Origin: Amycolatopsis aidingensis
GTDB lineage: Bacteria; Actinomycetota; Actinomycetes; Mycobacteriales; Pseudonocardiaceae
DNA length: 64,000 bases
Direction: 5' to 3'
Assembly: GCF_018885265.1 (NCBI RefSeq)
Contig: NZ_CP076538.1
Location: forward strand, 6,484,001-6,548,000
Position numbers and translations under genes: made by a program. Below are positions 20,177-29,239 of this stretch, in pieces. Under the pieces are notes generated by a model, which worked only from the letters and a program-made list of their open reading frames with translations, ran no database searches and had not been told where the DNA came from. Position 1 is the stretch's first letter. Each line of letters begins with the position of its first letter.

Positions 20177-20377
20177 CTACTCTGAGTCGGTCACCGTGAT
20201 CGCGCCGGAAGGACACAGCTCGGCCGCCTCCCTGGCCGCCGCGTGGTGCTGCGCGGCAGGGGCCGGTTCGAGCAGCATCACGGTACCGTCGGATTCGTCC
20301 TGGTCGAAGACGTCCGGAGCGGTGAGGGCGCACATCCCGGCCGCGCAGCAGACCTCGGTGTCCACCTCGATCTTCAT
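20177..20377 (-). CDS. [3Fe-4S]-type ferredoxin of a P450 system
   Basis: 66 residues. The ligand pattern is C10-x5-C16 (CCAAGMC, with an extra Cys at 11), then TAPDVFDQDESDGTV and C55-P in ELCPSGAI. This is the single-cluster ferredoxin layout that feeds electrons to bacterial P450s. The ATG at 20377 is preceded by GGAGGAACG. It lies 8 bp downstream of the P450 stop. Confidence 0.9.
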   Translation of the reverse strand: MKIEVDTEVCCAAGMCALTAPDVFDQDESDGTVMLLEPAPAAQHHAAAREAAELCPSGAITVTDSE

Positions 20378-20385
20378 CGTTCCTC

Positions 20386-21582
20386 CTACCAACTGATGGG
20401 TAACCGGTACACCCCATAGATACCGCGATCCGTACGCAACGGCACGTCTTCCCGTGCCACCTCGAGGCGTAAACCCGGGAACCGGCGCAGCAGGGCGGTG
20501 TACCCGATCCGCATCTCAGCCCTGGCCAGCTGCTGGCCGAGGCACTGGTGCACGCCGTGCCCGAAGGCCAGGTGACCGGCAGCCGAGGCGGTGACGTCCA
20601 GTTCGTCCGGCCGGTCGAACCGGGCCGGGTCGCGGTTGGCTCCTGGCAGCGACACGGTGACCGGCTCCCCCGCCTTGATCAGCTGCCCGTCCAGCTCGAC
20701 ATCCTCCAGTGCGGTGCGGTTGATCTCGTACTGCACGATGCTCAGGTACCGCAGCAGCTCCTCCACCGCCCCGTCCATCAGCCCGGGATCGGCGCGCAAC
20801 GCGGCCAGCTGCCCGGGATGCTCCAGCAGCGCGAAGGTGCCGAGGCCGAGCATGTTCGCGGTGGTCTCGTGCCCGGCGACCAGCAGGATCGTGGCCATCC
20901 CGACCGCTTCGTCCGCGGAGAGCTCCGCCTCGGCCAGCAGCCCGCTGAGGATGTCGTCGGCAGGCTCTGCCCGCTTGCGCGCGACCAGCTCGTCGAGGAA
21001 CCCGAACACCGCCTTGTCGATCTCCGCGGACTGCTCGGGGGTCAGGTCCGGGCGGACCATCTCCGCGGTGTGGTGCTGGAAGAACTCCCGCTGCTCCTCC
21101 GGAATCCCGAGCAGCTCGCAGATCACCAGCGAGGGCAGGGGCAACGCGAAATGCCGCACCAGATCGGCCGGGGGACCATGCCGCTCGAGGTCGTCCAGCA
21201 GCCCCTCGGCGAACTCGGCGATCCGCGGTTCGAGCTGCCGCATCCGGCGCAGGGTGAACTGGCCGGTGAGCAGCTTGCGGTACCGGGTGTGCTCCGGCTG
21301 GTCCATGAAGATGAACATCCCCGGCGGCGTGGGTTCCGGGTCCGGGGTGCGGATCGGCGAGTGCATCAGCTCCATCCGGGAGCTGAACCGGCGGTCGGCC
21401 AGCAGCCGCCGCGCGGTGGCGTACTCGGTCACCAGCCAGCCCAGCGTCCCGTCCGGATAGGCGAGCCTGCTGATCGGCCGCTCGGCACGCAGCCGCCCCA
21501 GCTCCTCGGGCGGGTCGAAGGGGCAGCGGCGCTGCATCGGTATCGGGCGTGCCGCCTGTGCGGCGGGCGTGGTCTCGGCCAT
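20386..21582 (-). CDS. Cytochrome P450
   Basis: 398 residues. I-helix AGHETT (LLVAGHETTANML), K-helix ExxR (EELLRYL), and heme loop FGHGVHQCLGQQLA with the thiolate Cys at about residue 347. The N-terminus has RCPFDPPEELGRLRAERPI, typical of soluble actinobacterial CYP105/107-like enzymes. The ATG at 21582 is preceded by AGGAGAT; a longer frame to 21645 is less likely. It heads the P450-ferredoxin-desaturase operon. No reductase gene is nearby. Substrate unknown, but the desaturase suggests a fatty-acyl or lipid pathway. Confidence 0.92.
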   Translation of the reverse strand: MAETTPAAQAARPIPMQRRCPFDPPEELGRLRAERPISRLAYPDGTLGWLVTEYATARRLLADRRFSSRMELMHSPIRTPDPEPTPPGMFIFMDQPEHTRYRKLLTGQFTLRRMRQLEPRIAEFAEGLLDDLERHGPPADLVRHFALPLPSLVICELLGIPEEQREFFQHHTAEMVRPDLTPEQSAEIDKAVFGFLDELVARKRAEPADDILSGLLAEAELSADEAVGMATILLVAGHETTANMLGLGTFALLEHPGQLAALRADPGLMDGAVEELLRYLSIVQYEINRTALEDVELDGQLIKAGEPVTVSLPGANRDPARFDRPDELDVTASAAGHLAFGHGVHQCLGQQLARAEMRIGYTALLRRFPGLRLEVAREDVPLRTDRGIYGVYRLPISW

Positions 21583-21661
21583 CCCTGGATCTCCTCTCCT
21601 CGTACCGGAGAGGTTTCCGGTGCCCGCGCACCACGCACTGACCACGCGCTGACAAACCGGC

Positions 21662-22546
21662 TCAGCCGCCGGGCAGCTGTGGTTCGATCGCCGAGGCCGC
21701 GGCCGTCACCGCCGCACGCAACGGGGTCCAGCGGGTGCCCGCGGGGGCCTCGGCGAGCAGCACGACCACGTACCGCCAGTGCGGACCGACCAGGCCGGTG
21801 CTGTGCACCACGTTGTCCTCTGGGCTGTCCGACCAGCCCTGTTTGACCGCCCAGCGCAGCGACATGCCGTCCGGGATGCCGAAGTGCTGGTTCCAGCCAT
21901 CCGCCGCGACCTTGCGGGTCTTGGCCAGCGCGGACACGATCAGCTCACGGTGCCCGGCAGGCAGTTCGGTGCGGATGTGGCGATAGATCCGCAGCACGTC
22001 CCGCGGGGTCGTGCGGGTGTCACCCCAACGGCCGGGGTTCTCCGGCGGGCTGGTGTCGGACAGCCCGATGTGCTGGGCCGCCCTGGTCACGATCGCGCCG
22101 CGGCCGTGCTCGACCCAGAGGCGGCTGGCGATCTCGTCATCGCTGAGCTCCAGCATCCGGCGCAGGTGGTCCTTGACTCCCGCGCTCGGTCCACCCGCCC
22201 GGCTCAGCAGGTCGATACTGATCAGCAGCTTGGTCAGCGAGGCGGCCCGGAACCGCCGGTCGGCGTTGGCCTCCAGTAGCGAGGTCCCGCTGTCCCGGTC
22301 GAAGACGAGCAGGCCAGGGGTCACGGCGGGGGCGGTCTCCCGCACGGCGTCGAGCACGGCCGCGGAGTCGATTACCTGCGGTGACGGAGAGGGCCGAGCG
22401 GCCTGAGCGGTCGTCACCCTGGAGAGGGTGAGCTCGGCCGGTTGCGCGGCGGGCCGCCGGGAGTAGAGCGGGCTGCCGCAACTGGTCGACACGAGTACGA
22501 GACACAGCGCCGACACCCCCATTGATGCTGCTCGGCGAGGTTCCAT
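21662..22546 (-). CDS. Lipoprotein serine hydrolase (beta-lactamase/PBP-like)
   Basis: 294 residues. The signal ends at lipobox LVSTSC. The catalytic SxxK is SLTK in RFRAASLTKLLISIDLL. LELSDDEIASRLWV fits the S-D-N-like second motif region of class A-type folds, and AVKQGWSD fits the K-T-G-like third motif as KQG. The third-motif deviation suggests a non-beta-lactamase role such as peptidoglycan binding. The ATG at 22546 was chosen; 22522 is an alternative. It is divergent from the sigma factor gene, so it could be part of that envelope-stress regulon. Confidence 0.72.
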   Translation of the reverse strand: MEPRRAASMGVSALCLVLVSTSCGSPLYSRRPAAQPAELTLSRVTTAQAARPSPSPQVIDSAAVLDAVRETAPAVTPGLLVFDRDSGTSLLEANADRRFRAASLTKLLISIDLLSRAGGPSAGVKDHLRRMLELSDDEIASRLWVEHGRGAIVTRAAQHIGLSDTSPPENPGRWGDTRTTPRDVLRIYRHIRTELPAGHRELIVSALAKTRKVAADGWNQHFGIPDGMSLRWAVKQGWSDSPEDNVVHSTGLVGPHWRYVVVLLAEAPAGTRWTPLRAAVTAAASAIEPQLPGG

Positions 22547-22761
22547 GCCCCGGGATACGCCGATGGAGACGGCATTGTTGTGGCCGCGTGGGCGCAACTT
22601 TCCGGCCGGGTGCGGCGTACAGCGAGCCGTCCAGAGATGTTGCGGAGTGTGACGATAGCCATCATTTCGATCATTCTTCCGCGGGAGCTCAACATCCGGC
22701 GGCCGTCGCGCGTAGAGGAGGTCGAGAGCCACGAACGTGGTGGCGGGTACGGAGGTGCCGG

Positions 22762-23304
22762 GTGCAGTCACGATCGGCACGGGACCGGGAGTTCGCCGAG
22801 TTCTTCGAGCACCGGTTCGATCTGGCGTGCCGGTACGCCTACGCGCTGTGCGGGGACCGCGCGGAGAGCGAGGAGATCGCGCAGGCCGCGTTCGTGCGGA
22901 TCTACGCTCGCTGGCCCAAGGTCCGCACGGCAACCGCGGATGCCTACCTGCGCACCGTGGTGACCAGGCTGTTCCTCGACAACCGGCGACGCGGCCGGAG
23001 CAGGGAGCGGGTGATGGCCGAGCCGCCGGAGGTGGCGGTCGCGGCGGACCTCACCGAGGTGGAGCGGCAACCACTACACGCCGCGCTGCTGGAGCTGCCG
23101 CCGCGGCAACGAGCGGTGGTACTGCTGCGGTTCGGCTACGACCTCTCCATCGAGCAGGTGGCGAAGGCGCTGGGCTGCTCGGTGGGCACGGTCAAAAGCC
23201 ATGCCTCGCGCGGTTTGGAGGCGCTGCGTGAGCGCTACCAGGGACTCTTCGGGGAACTCGAGCTGAAGGCGGTGAGTCGGCCATGTTCGACGACGACGAG
23301 CTGA
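22762..23304 (+). CDS. SigE-family (SigE70) ECF-like RNA polymerase sigma factor
   Basis: 180 residues. Region 2 is FAEFFEHRFDLACRYAYALCGDRAESEEIAQAAFVRIYARW, and region 4 is LPPRQRAVVLLRFGYDLSIEQVAKALGCSVGTVKSHASRGLEAL. This is the actinobacterial SigE-family layout. The GTG at 22762 is preceded by GGAGGTG at 6 bp. It overlaps the next gene by 22 bp, so the two are translationally coupled and the partner is the likely modulator. Confidence 0.85.
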   Translation: MQSRSARDREFAEFFEHRFDLACRYAYALCGDRAESEEIAQAAFVRIYARWPKVRTATADAYLRTVVTRLFLDNRRRGRSRERVMAEPPEVAVAADLTEVERQPLHAALLELPPRQRAVVLLRFGYDLSIEQVAKALGCSVGTVKSHASRGLEALRERYQGLFGELELKAVSRPCSTTTS

Positions 23305-24077
23305 GGACGACGCTGCGCCGGATCGGCGAGGACTACCAGCCCGCCCCGGCGGAGGAGATGCTGGACGCGATCCTCACCCGCGGCCGGCGCCGCCTGCGCT
23401 ACCAGCGATGGGGCGCGGCCGCCGCCGTGATCGCACTGGTCGGCGGGCTCGGCGCCGGGATCACGATGCTGCGGCCGGACGGACCCGGCGGCGCCGAGCG
23501 GATACCGGCCGCGTCCGGTCTGCAACGCGACGAGCCCCAGCCCGGGGTCCTGCCCGGCTGGCAGGTGGTGGACGACCGCGCATGCAGGACACGGGAGGAA
23601 CAGCCGCCGCCCGCCTCCGGTATCACGACGCACGAAATGGAGCTGGGCGGGAGCGGCGAACTCTCGTCGGTGATCACCACCGCGGAGTTCCAGAGCCTCG
23701 TGCAGCGGGTCCTGCCCGATACGCGGCTCGAGGTGGCGTACGAGAAGCGCTCCGGACTGGAGCCGACGGGGCTCGCGGAGGTGGTGCTGGATCCGGCACC
23801 GCGCAACCGGACGGCCCTGGTCGGTCTCCGGGCTTCGCGGTCGTTCGACGATGCGGAAACGGAAGCTGACCGGCAGCTGGTTTGCGGCTCGCAGCGCCTG
23901 CGGCTGAGCTCGGACGCCGTGCTCCAGCTCGGGCCCGAGGTCCCGAACTACGGACCAGGCCACCGGACCCTGGAGATATACCGGACGGGCGCGCCCACCT
24001 ATCGGCTCTGGGCGGTCAACGCACTCAGCACCGAGCAGCTCGCCGAACTGGGCAGGATGCTGGCCACGAGACGCTGA
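23283..24077 (+). CDS. Membrane protein coupled to the sigma factor, possible anti-sigma factor
   Basis: 264 residues: about 45 cytoplasmic residues (MFDDDELRTTLRRIGEDYQP...RRRLRYQRW), one TM (AAAAVIALVGGLGAGITML), then a ~200-residue extracytoplasmic domain. It has the size and topology of anti-sigma factors that follow SigE-family genes, but no zinc-binding HxxxCxxC is present. The start overlaps the sigma gene. The exported domain is not recognised. Role as sigma regulator is inferred from context. Confidence 0.65.
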   Translation: MFDDDELRTTLRRIGEDYQPAPAEEMLDAILTRGRRRLRYQRWGAAAAVIALVGGLGAGITMLRPDGPGGAERIPAASGLQRDEPQPGVLPGWQVVDDRACRTREEQPPPASGITTHEMELGGSGELSSVITTAEFQSLVQRVLPDTRLEVAYEKRSGLEPTGLAEVVLDPAPRNRTALVGLRASRSFDDAETEADRQLVCGSQRLRLSSDAVLQLGPEVPNYGPGHRTLEIYRTGAPTYRLWAVNALSTEQLAELGRMLATRR

Positions 24078-24150
24078 CGCTCGCTGCCCGATTCCAGCAT
24101 CACCCGATCGTGTATCGAACACGTGGTCGATTCCGCGGTATTGTGGGGTT

Positions 24151-25206
24151 GTGACCAGGACTTTCGGCATCGACACCTCCCGCATGAGCGAGGAGGAACT
24201 CCTGGCCGCGCTGGGCGACCTCGAACAGCAGCGGCGAGCCGGCTATGCCCGGGAACTGGCCGTCCTGGCCGAACTCGACGGCCGCGGCACCGCGAGCCGG
24301 AAGGGCTACCGGGACCTGCCGGTGCTGACGCGGGAGATCCTGCGGGTCAACGCCTACGACGCCCGGCAGCGGGTGGCGCACGCCCGGGCCGTGGTGCGGC
24401 GCCACGGGCCAGGTGGGATACCCCTGGAACCCGACCTCCCCGAGGTCGGCGCCGCCGCGGCCGAGGGCGCGATCGGGCCGGAACACATCGAGACCATCCG
24501 GGCGACCGTGGCGCGGTTCCCGCAGCCGGTCAGCCTGCCCGACCGGGAACACGCCGAAGCCTTGCTGACCAAGGCGGCACGGGAGTACGACCCCCACACC
24601 GTCACCACCCTGGGCCGGGAGATCCTGGCGCGGCTGGACCAGGACGGGAATCCGCCCCGCGAGGAGGAGCTGGCGCGGCCGGAGCGGTTCCTGGACTGGC
24701 GCGAAACCCGCGGCGGGCGGCTACGCGGCACCTTCGACCTGGACGCGGAGACCGCGGCGGTGCTGACCGGGCTGATCGAACCGAGAGCGAAACCCTCCAG
24801 CACGAAAGAGGAACCCGACCGGCGGAGCAAGTTCCAGCGGCAGGGCGACGCGTTCGCCGATGTGCTGCGGGTGGCAGCGGGGTGCCCGGAGGAGGGGCCG
24901 ACCGAGGCGGGGGAACCGTTCACGGTGATGGTGTCGGTGACACTGGAGGACCTGAAGCACGGCACCGGATACGGGCTACTGCATGGGCAGGAGTCCTACT
25001 CCGCCGCCCAGATCCGCCGCATGGCCTGCGACTCCTACGTCGTGCCCGCCGTGCTGGGCAGCAAGGGCGACATCCTCGACATCGGACAACGCACCCGCAC
25101 GGTACCCCTGGCCATCCGCAGAGCTTTGATCCTGCGGGACCGCGGATGCACCTTCCCCGGCTGCCGGAAAAAGCCCAAACAATGCGACGCGCATCATGTG
25201 GTGTTC
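24151..25206 (+). CDS. DUF222/HNH endonuclease gene, exon 1 (interrupted by group II intron)
   Basis: The first 352 codons of a DUF222-HNH protein (13E12-repeat type). The DUF222 helical domain (EEELLAALGDLEQQRRAGYA, KGYRDLPVLTREILRVNAYD) leads to the HNH start CTFPGCRKKPKQCDAHHVVF. Here the coding sequence meets the intron 5' end GTGCG at 25207. Without splicing, translation would run on to a stop at 25299 and lose the rest of the HNH motif. Exon 2 (27366-27551) restores WANGGPTALHNLTLLCWYHH in frame. The start is GTG 24151. Confidence 0.85.
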
Positions 25207-27365
25207 GTGCGCCATGAGGCGCGTGTTTGTCCGATCGGAGGTGAGAGACCTCCGGCGCTGGACCGTCACAGTGGTTCGGTGAAGCTGAGGGCAGCCTGAT
25301 TCACGGGAATGGGTGGATTGAGGTGGCAAGCGGCCCTGACAAAGTCGAGTCGTGCCAGCACTGCCAGATGGTGCGGGCTCGGTGAGCGAGACGAGAAGGT
25401 ATACGAATAGGAATCAGTGTCTGAGGCCTCGTTATGTGGAGCCGACTCGAAACCTGGCGGATCTGAGTCGGTATCGCAGTGCGCGTGAACCAAGTGAAGG
25501 GTGTAGCGCCCGCCTGGGATTGTATTCCTGGGTAGTCTGTGGAGAAAGTCTGTGGCGTATTCACAGGGGCTGCCGGGGTAAAGCTGAGTGCCTCACTCGT
25601 CGATCGGGAACACGTGAACATGGGAACCACCGCGAGCTTTCCATGCCTGGGCGCAATCCGGTGTCCCAGATGTGGATAGGTGCATTGCCCGCCGAGGGGC
25701 TCTGTGGTGGGGCGGAGTCGCCGTAGTACTCCGAGGGCGGGAAAACCGTCCGCATGGGGAAGGGCGACAGCGAATCGAGCAGGGAAGTTGGGGTAATGCC
25801 AGAAGAGGCCTCACCGGTGAACATCGGTGATCTGCTGCTGGTGCCGTTCACGGCAGGGCAGCGGGTACTGGGAATGCAGACGAAACTGCACCGTTGGGCG
25901 GCGGCCGATCCCGGTCGCCGGTTTGATGATCTCTACAACCTCGTGGCCGACCCCGCGTTCCTCGCCGTGGCGTGGGAGCGGGTGTCAGGGAACACCGGAG
26001 CACGCAGCGCGGGCGTCGATCGCCGAACGGTGCGGTCGATCACCGACTCGGCGCTGGGTGTGGTCGGGTTGTTGGAGGAAATCCGCGCCGATCTGAAAGC
26101 GCGGACGTTCCGTCCGCTCCCGGTCCGGGAACGACACATCCCCAAAGCCGGTGGGAAGACCCGTCGGCTGGGGATACCGACCGTGACCGATCGGGTCGTT
26201 CAAGCCTCGCTGAAGCTGGTCCTGGAACCGATCTTCGAGGCCGGGTTCCAGTCCTCCAGCTATGGTTTCCGGCCCAGGCGCCGGGCCCAGGACGCCATCG
26301 AAGAAATCCGCAAACATGCCCGTGAGGGCTACGAATGGGTCTTCGAGGGCGACATCACCGCCTGCTTCGACGAGATCGACCACACCGCCCTGCTGGGTTT
26401 GGTGCGGCGACGCGTCAAGGACAAGCGGATTCTGGAACTCATCAAGGCGTTCCTGCGCGCCGGAATCCTCAGCGAGGATGGTCCTGACCGGGACACCCAT
26501 ACCGGAACCCCGCAGGGCGGCATCCTGTCGCCTCTGCTGGCCAACATCGCCCTCTCCGAGCTGGACGACTATTTCCACCAGTTGTGGGAGAACCACAAGA
26601 ACGCCACCAACCGGCAACGGCACCGTGAACGCGGCGGTGCGACGTTCCGCCTGACCCGATACGCCGACGACTTCGTCGTCATGGTCAACGGAACCCGGGA
26701 ACACACGGAATCCTTGTGGGGCGAGATCGAGGCGATCCTGGCCGGGATCGGGCTACGGCTCGCACCCGAGAAAACCGGAATCGCCCACATCGACGAGGGG
26801 TTCGACTTCCTCGGGTTCCGCATCCAGCGGTATCGCCAATATGGAAGCGATCGGCGACTGATCTACACCCTCCCCTCGAAGAAGTCGATGACTTCGATCA
26901 AGCGGAAGATCAAGACAGTTACCAAACGGATCACCCATCAGGACGCGGACCAACTGTTCCGGCAACTCGGAACGATGACCCGCGGATGGGCCCAGTACTT
27001 CCGGCACGGCTCTTCCAGCAAGGCCTACCACCACCTGCAAGACTACCTGTGGTGGCGGGTCTGGGAATGGCTGAAGAACAAACACCCCCGTACCAGTAAA
27101 CGGGACATCATAAACCGTTACTACAACCGGTGGTGGCCGGAATATAACGGTGTCGAACTATGGAGACCCACAACGATGACCATCCAACGTTATCGCTACC
27201 GAGGAAACCAAATCTCGACACCCTGGGACAAACCAGCCATAACGGCAACCTAACGGCGACTCGTGGAGAGCCGGATGCGGTGAAAGCCGCACGTCCGGTT
27301 CGGGGGAGCGGCATGGGGAAACGGCCCGGCGAAATCCGGACACCGCGCCCCATGCCGACTCCCAC
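25207..27365 (+). mobile_element. Group II intron with encoded reverse transcriptase, in the HNH codons of the DUF222 gene
   Basis: Length 2159 bp. The 5' end is GTGCG (25207-25211), as in group II introns. Domain V is the 34-nt hairpin at 27268-27301 (GAGCCGG...GAAA...CCGGTTC). Domain VI is the stem CGGCATGGGG/CCCCATGCCG (27309-27318/27348-27357), with candidate branch A at 27358, seven nt before the 3' end AC at 27365. Domains I-III occupy 25207-25750, which otherwise holds no gene. Splicing at these ends gives an uninterrupted HNH reading frame. Confidence 0.88.
25754..27253 (+). CDS. ltrA: Group II intron-encoded reverse transcriptase/maturase
   Basis: 499 residues. RT blocks: FRPLPVRERHIPKAGGKTRR, LGIPTVTDRVVQASLKLVLEP, SSYGFRPRRRAQDAIEEI, GTPQGGILSPLLANI and the catalytic RYADDFVVMV (YADD). 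A maturase (X) domain follows (LGTMTRGWAQYFRHGSSSKAY), then a basic DNA-binding tail. No HNH endonuclease domain is seen at the C-terminus, so mobility would be endonuclease-independent. An ATG at 25796 (MPEEASPVNIG) is an alternative start. It sits in intron domain IV. Confidence 0.92.
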   Translation: MGKGDSESSREVGVMPEEASPVNIGDLLLVPFTAGQRVLGMQTKLHRWAAADPGRRFDDLYNLVADPAFLAVAWERVSGNTGARSAGVDRRTVRSITDSALGVVGLLEEIRADLKARTFRPLPVRERHIPKAGGKTRRLGIPTVTDRVVQASLKLVLEPIFEAGFQSSSYGFRPRRRAQDAIEEIRKHAREGYEWVFEGDITACFDEIDHTALLGLVRRRVKDKRILELIKAFLRAGILSEDGPDRDTHTGTPQGGILSPLLANIALSELDDYFHQLWENHKNATNRQRHRERGGATFRLTRYADDFVVMVNGTREHTESLWGEIEAILAGIGLRLAPEKTGIAHIDEGFDFLGFRIQRYRQYGSDRRLIYTLPSKKSMTSIKRKIKTVTKRITHQDADQLFRQLGTMTRGWAQYFRHGSSSKAYHHLQDYLWWRVWEWLKNKHPRTSKRDIINRYYNRWWPEYNGVELWRPTTMTIQRYRYRGNQISTPWDKPAITAT

Positions 27366-27551
27366 TGGGCTAATGGGGGACCCACCGCCCTGCACAACCT
27401 CACCTTGCTCTGCTGGTACCACCACAACCTCATCCACCACACCGACTGGCAAGTCCGCATGCGGAACGGACTACCCGAGTTCCTACCCCCGGCCTTTCTG
27501 GACCCGGAACGAAGACCCAGACGCAACCTCCTCCACCGCCGGGGGTTGTGA
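27366..27551 (+). CDS. DUF222/HNH endonuclease gene, exon 2
   Basis: In frame after the predicted splice, it encodes WANGGPTALHNLTLLCWYHH and then NLIHHTDWQVRMRNGLPEFL, and ends at TGA 27549-27551. This contributes the Asn and second His of the HNH motif plus the C-terminal zinc-binding Cys. Together with exon 1 the product is 413 residues, normal for DUF222-HNH proteins. Exon 2 has no start of its own, so the HNH domain is made only if the intron splices. Confidence 0.85.
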   Translation, partial: WANGGPTALHNLTLLCWYHHNLIHHTDWQVRMRNGLPEFLPPAFLDPERRPRRNLLHRRGL

Positions 27552-27555
27552 CCTG

Positions 27556-28158
27556 CTAGAGCACGATCGCGAGCACACCGACCCAGGAGACGGCGACCCC
27601 GGCCGCAGCGCCGAGCACGACCCACCGCACGATGGGCAGCTTGCGGGCAAGCCACAGCGAGGGTGAAAGACCGGCGGTCACCATCACCGCCGCGCCCAGC
27701 GTCAGCCAGCCGGTGGTCTCGGCGGCGAGGGTGCTCACCAGCGCGAGCATCGCCACCGCCACCACCACGCCGACGAACGCGGCCACGGTCAGGCCGGTCC
27801 CCCACGGGGTGGGTTCGGCCGCCTGCGGATCGCCGCCGAGCAGCCGCCGGGCCAGCACGGTCACCCCGTCGTTGCGCGGTGGCGGGACCAGCTGCTCGGT
27901 GGCGGTCACCGGGTCGACGTAGTTCACCGGCTCGCCGAGCGTGGCGGCGACCCGCGCGGCAAGCTGCCTGCCGCGCTGCGAGACCACCGCGGCCGCCTCG
28001 TCCTCGGGGCCGGTGCCCGCGCGGGTGAACGCGGCCGCGACCCTGGCCCATTCCTGGAGCGCCTCGGTCAGCTCGGCCCCCACCGCCCCGTCCGGGTCCT
28101 CGTTATCCGCGTCGTATCCGGCCAGCACCACTCGCTCGCCCTGGACCCGCAACTCCAC
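27556..28158 (-). CDS. DUF2537 membrane protein
   Basis: 200 residues: a soluble N-terminal half (VELRVQGERVVLAGYDAD, then a Glu/Ala-rich segment), then four TM segments (VAAFVGVVVAVAMLALV, TLGAAVMVTAGLSPSLWLA, WVVLGAAAGVAVSWVGVLAIVL). The GTG at 28156-28158 was chosen because GGAGG lies 7 bp upstream; longer in-frame starts to 28212 lack an RBS and overlap the methyltransferase gene. Homologue position (Rv0882) next to the SpoU gene is conserved. Function unknown. Confidence 0.75.
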   Translation of the reverse strand: MELRVQGERVVLAGYDADNEDPDGAVGAELTEALQEWARVAAAFTRAGTGPEDEAAAVVSQRGRQLAARVAATLGEPVNYVDPVTATEQLVPPPRNDGVTVLARRLLGGDPQAAEPTPWGTGLTVAAFVGVVVAVAMLALVSTLAAETTGWLTLGAAVMVTAGLSPSLWLARKLPIVRWVVLGAAAGVAVSWVGVLAIVL

Positions 28159-28208
28159 GTGAAGGCCTCCGTTGATCGCCCGACTCCGGCCACGGGGCAT
28201 CAATGTAC

Positions 28209-29015
28209 TCACGGGACACCCATCTCGTAGAAGGCCACGGCCGCGGAGGTCGCCACGTTGAGCGAATCGACCCCGGTGGCCATCGGAATCCGCACGGCAA
28301 GGTCGGCGGCGGCCAGCGCCTCCGCGGACAGCCCGTACCCCTCCGAGCCGAGCAACAACGCCACCCGCTCCGGCCGCTGCCCGCGCAACGCGCGCAGCTC
28401 GACGGCATCCGCCCGCGGGGTGAGCGCCGCGATCCGGAAACCCGCGGCACGCAGCTGCTCCAGGCCCCGCGGCCAGGGCTCGAGAGCGCTGAACGGCACC
28501 CGCAGCACATGCCCCATGGACACCCGCACACTGCGCCGGTACAGCGGGTCCGAGCAGCCGGACCCGAGCAGCACCCCGTCCACGCCCAGCGCCGCCGCGT
28601 TACGGAACAACGCGCCAAGGTTCTCGTGGTCGCCGACCCCCTCCAGCACGGCAAGCAGCCGTGCCCCGGCGGCGATCCGGTCCGCCGATGGCCGCGGCGC
28701 CCGGTCAGCCACCGCGAGCACCCCGCGGTTCAGATGGAACCCGACCACCTCGGCCATGGTCTGCGCGGAGGTGACATAGGCGGGTACCGCCATCCCGGCA
28801 AGATCGTCCGCCAGCTCGCGAACGCGGCGCTCTACTCCGAGTAGCGCCCGCACGGGGTAGGGCGACTCGAGCAACCGCCGCACCACCACGGTGCCCTCGG
28901 CGATCACCAAACCCCGGCCGCCGGGCCGATCCGGGCGCCGGTCGGCTGTGGTCAGATCGCGAAAATCGGACAGCCGCTCGTCCGCGGGGTCGTCGATGAA
29001 AATCTCGCGTGCCAC
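28209..29015 (-). CDS. TrmH/SpoU-family RNA 2'-O-methyltransferase
   Basis: 268 residues from the GTG at 29015 (VAREIFIDDPADERLSDFRD), which matches the mycobacterial homologue's N-terminus; an ATG at 29105 would add 30 residues. SpoU motifs: ENLGALFRNAAALGVDGVLL (motif 1, catalytic Arg), LLGSEGYGL (motif 2) and LNVATSAAVAFYEM (motif 3), forming the trefoil-knot SAM site. The N-terminal substrate-binding domain covers ~1-95. It methylates a ribose in rRNA or tRNA; the site is unknown. Downstream of it is the DUF2537 gene. Confidence 0.87.
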   Translation of the reverse strand: MAREIFIDDPADERLSDFRDLTTADRRPDRPGGRGLVIAEGTVVVRRLLESPYPVRALLGVERRVRELADDLAGMAVPAYVTSAQTMAEVVGFHLNRGVLAVADRAPRPSADRIAAGARLLAVLEGVGDHENLGALFRNAAALGVDGVLLGSGCSDPLYRRSVRVSMGHVLRVPFSALEPWPRGLEQLRAAGFRIAALTPRADAVELRALRGQRPERVALLLGSEGYGLSAEALAAADLAVRIPMATGVDSLNVATSAAVAFYEMGVP

Positions 29016-29239
29016 CGCTGGAGTGTGCCACCCGTCCCCGCCTGGAGCCCGCGCTACTCCGAACGCGCGCGGTCGCCCCATGGCACGCACGGAGTAGTCG
29101 CACATAGTTAGACGGTAGTGACGGACGGCACCAGTTTGGCCGCTAGCCGAGGGGGAAAACCCTGTGTCACGGTTGTCCGCCGGCAGTTCCGCGAGGACAA
29201 AAGGCGCGCCAGTTGTGGCCGAGCAGAACGGGGTACGCC

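Noticed and set aside
25207..25299. HNH protein ending at 25299 as a natural C-terminus
   Set aside because: This tail is intron domain I. It breaks the HNH motif, whose continuation is found at 27366 in frame after splicing.
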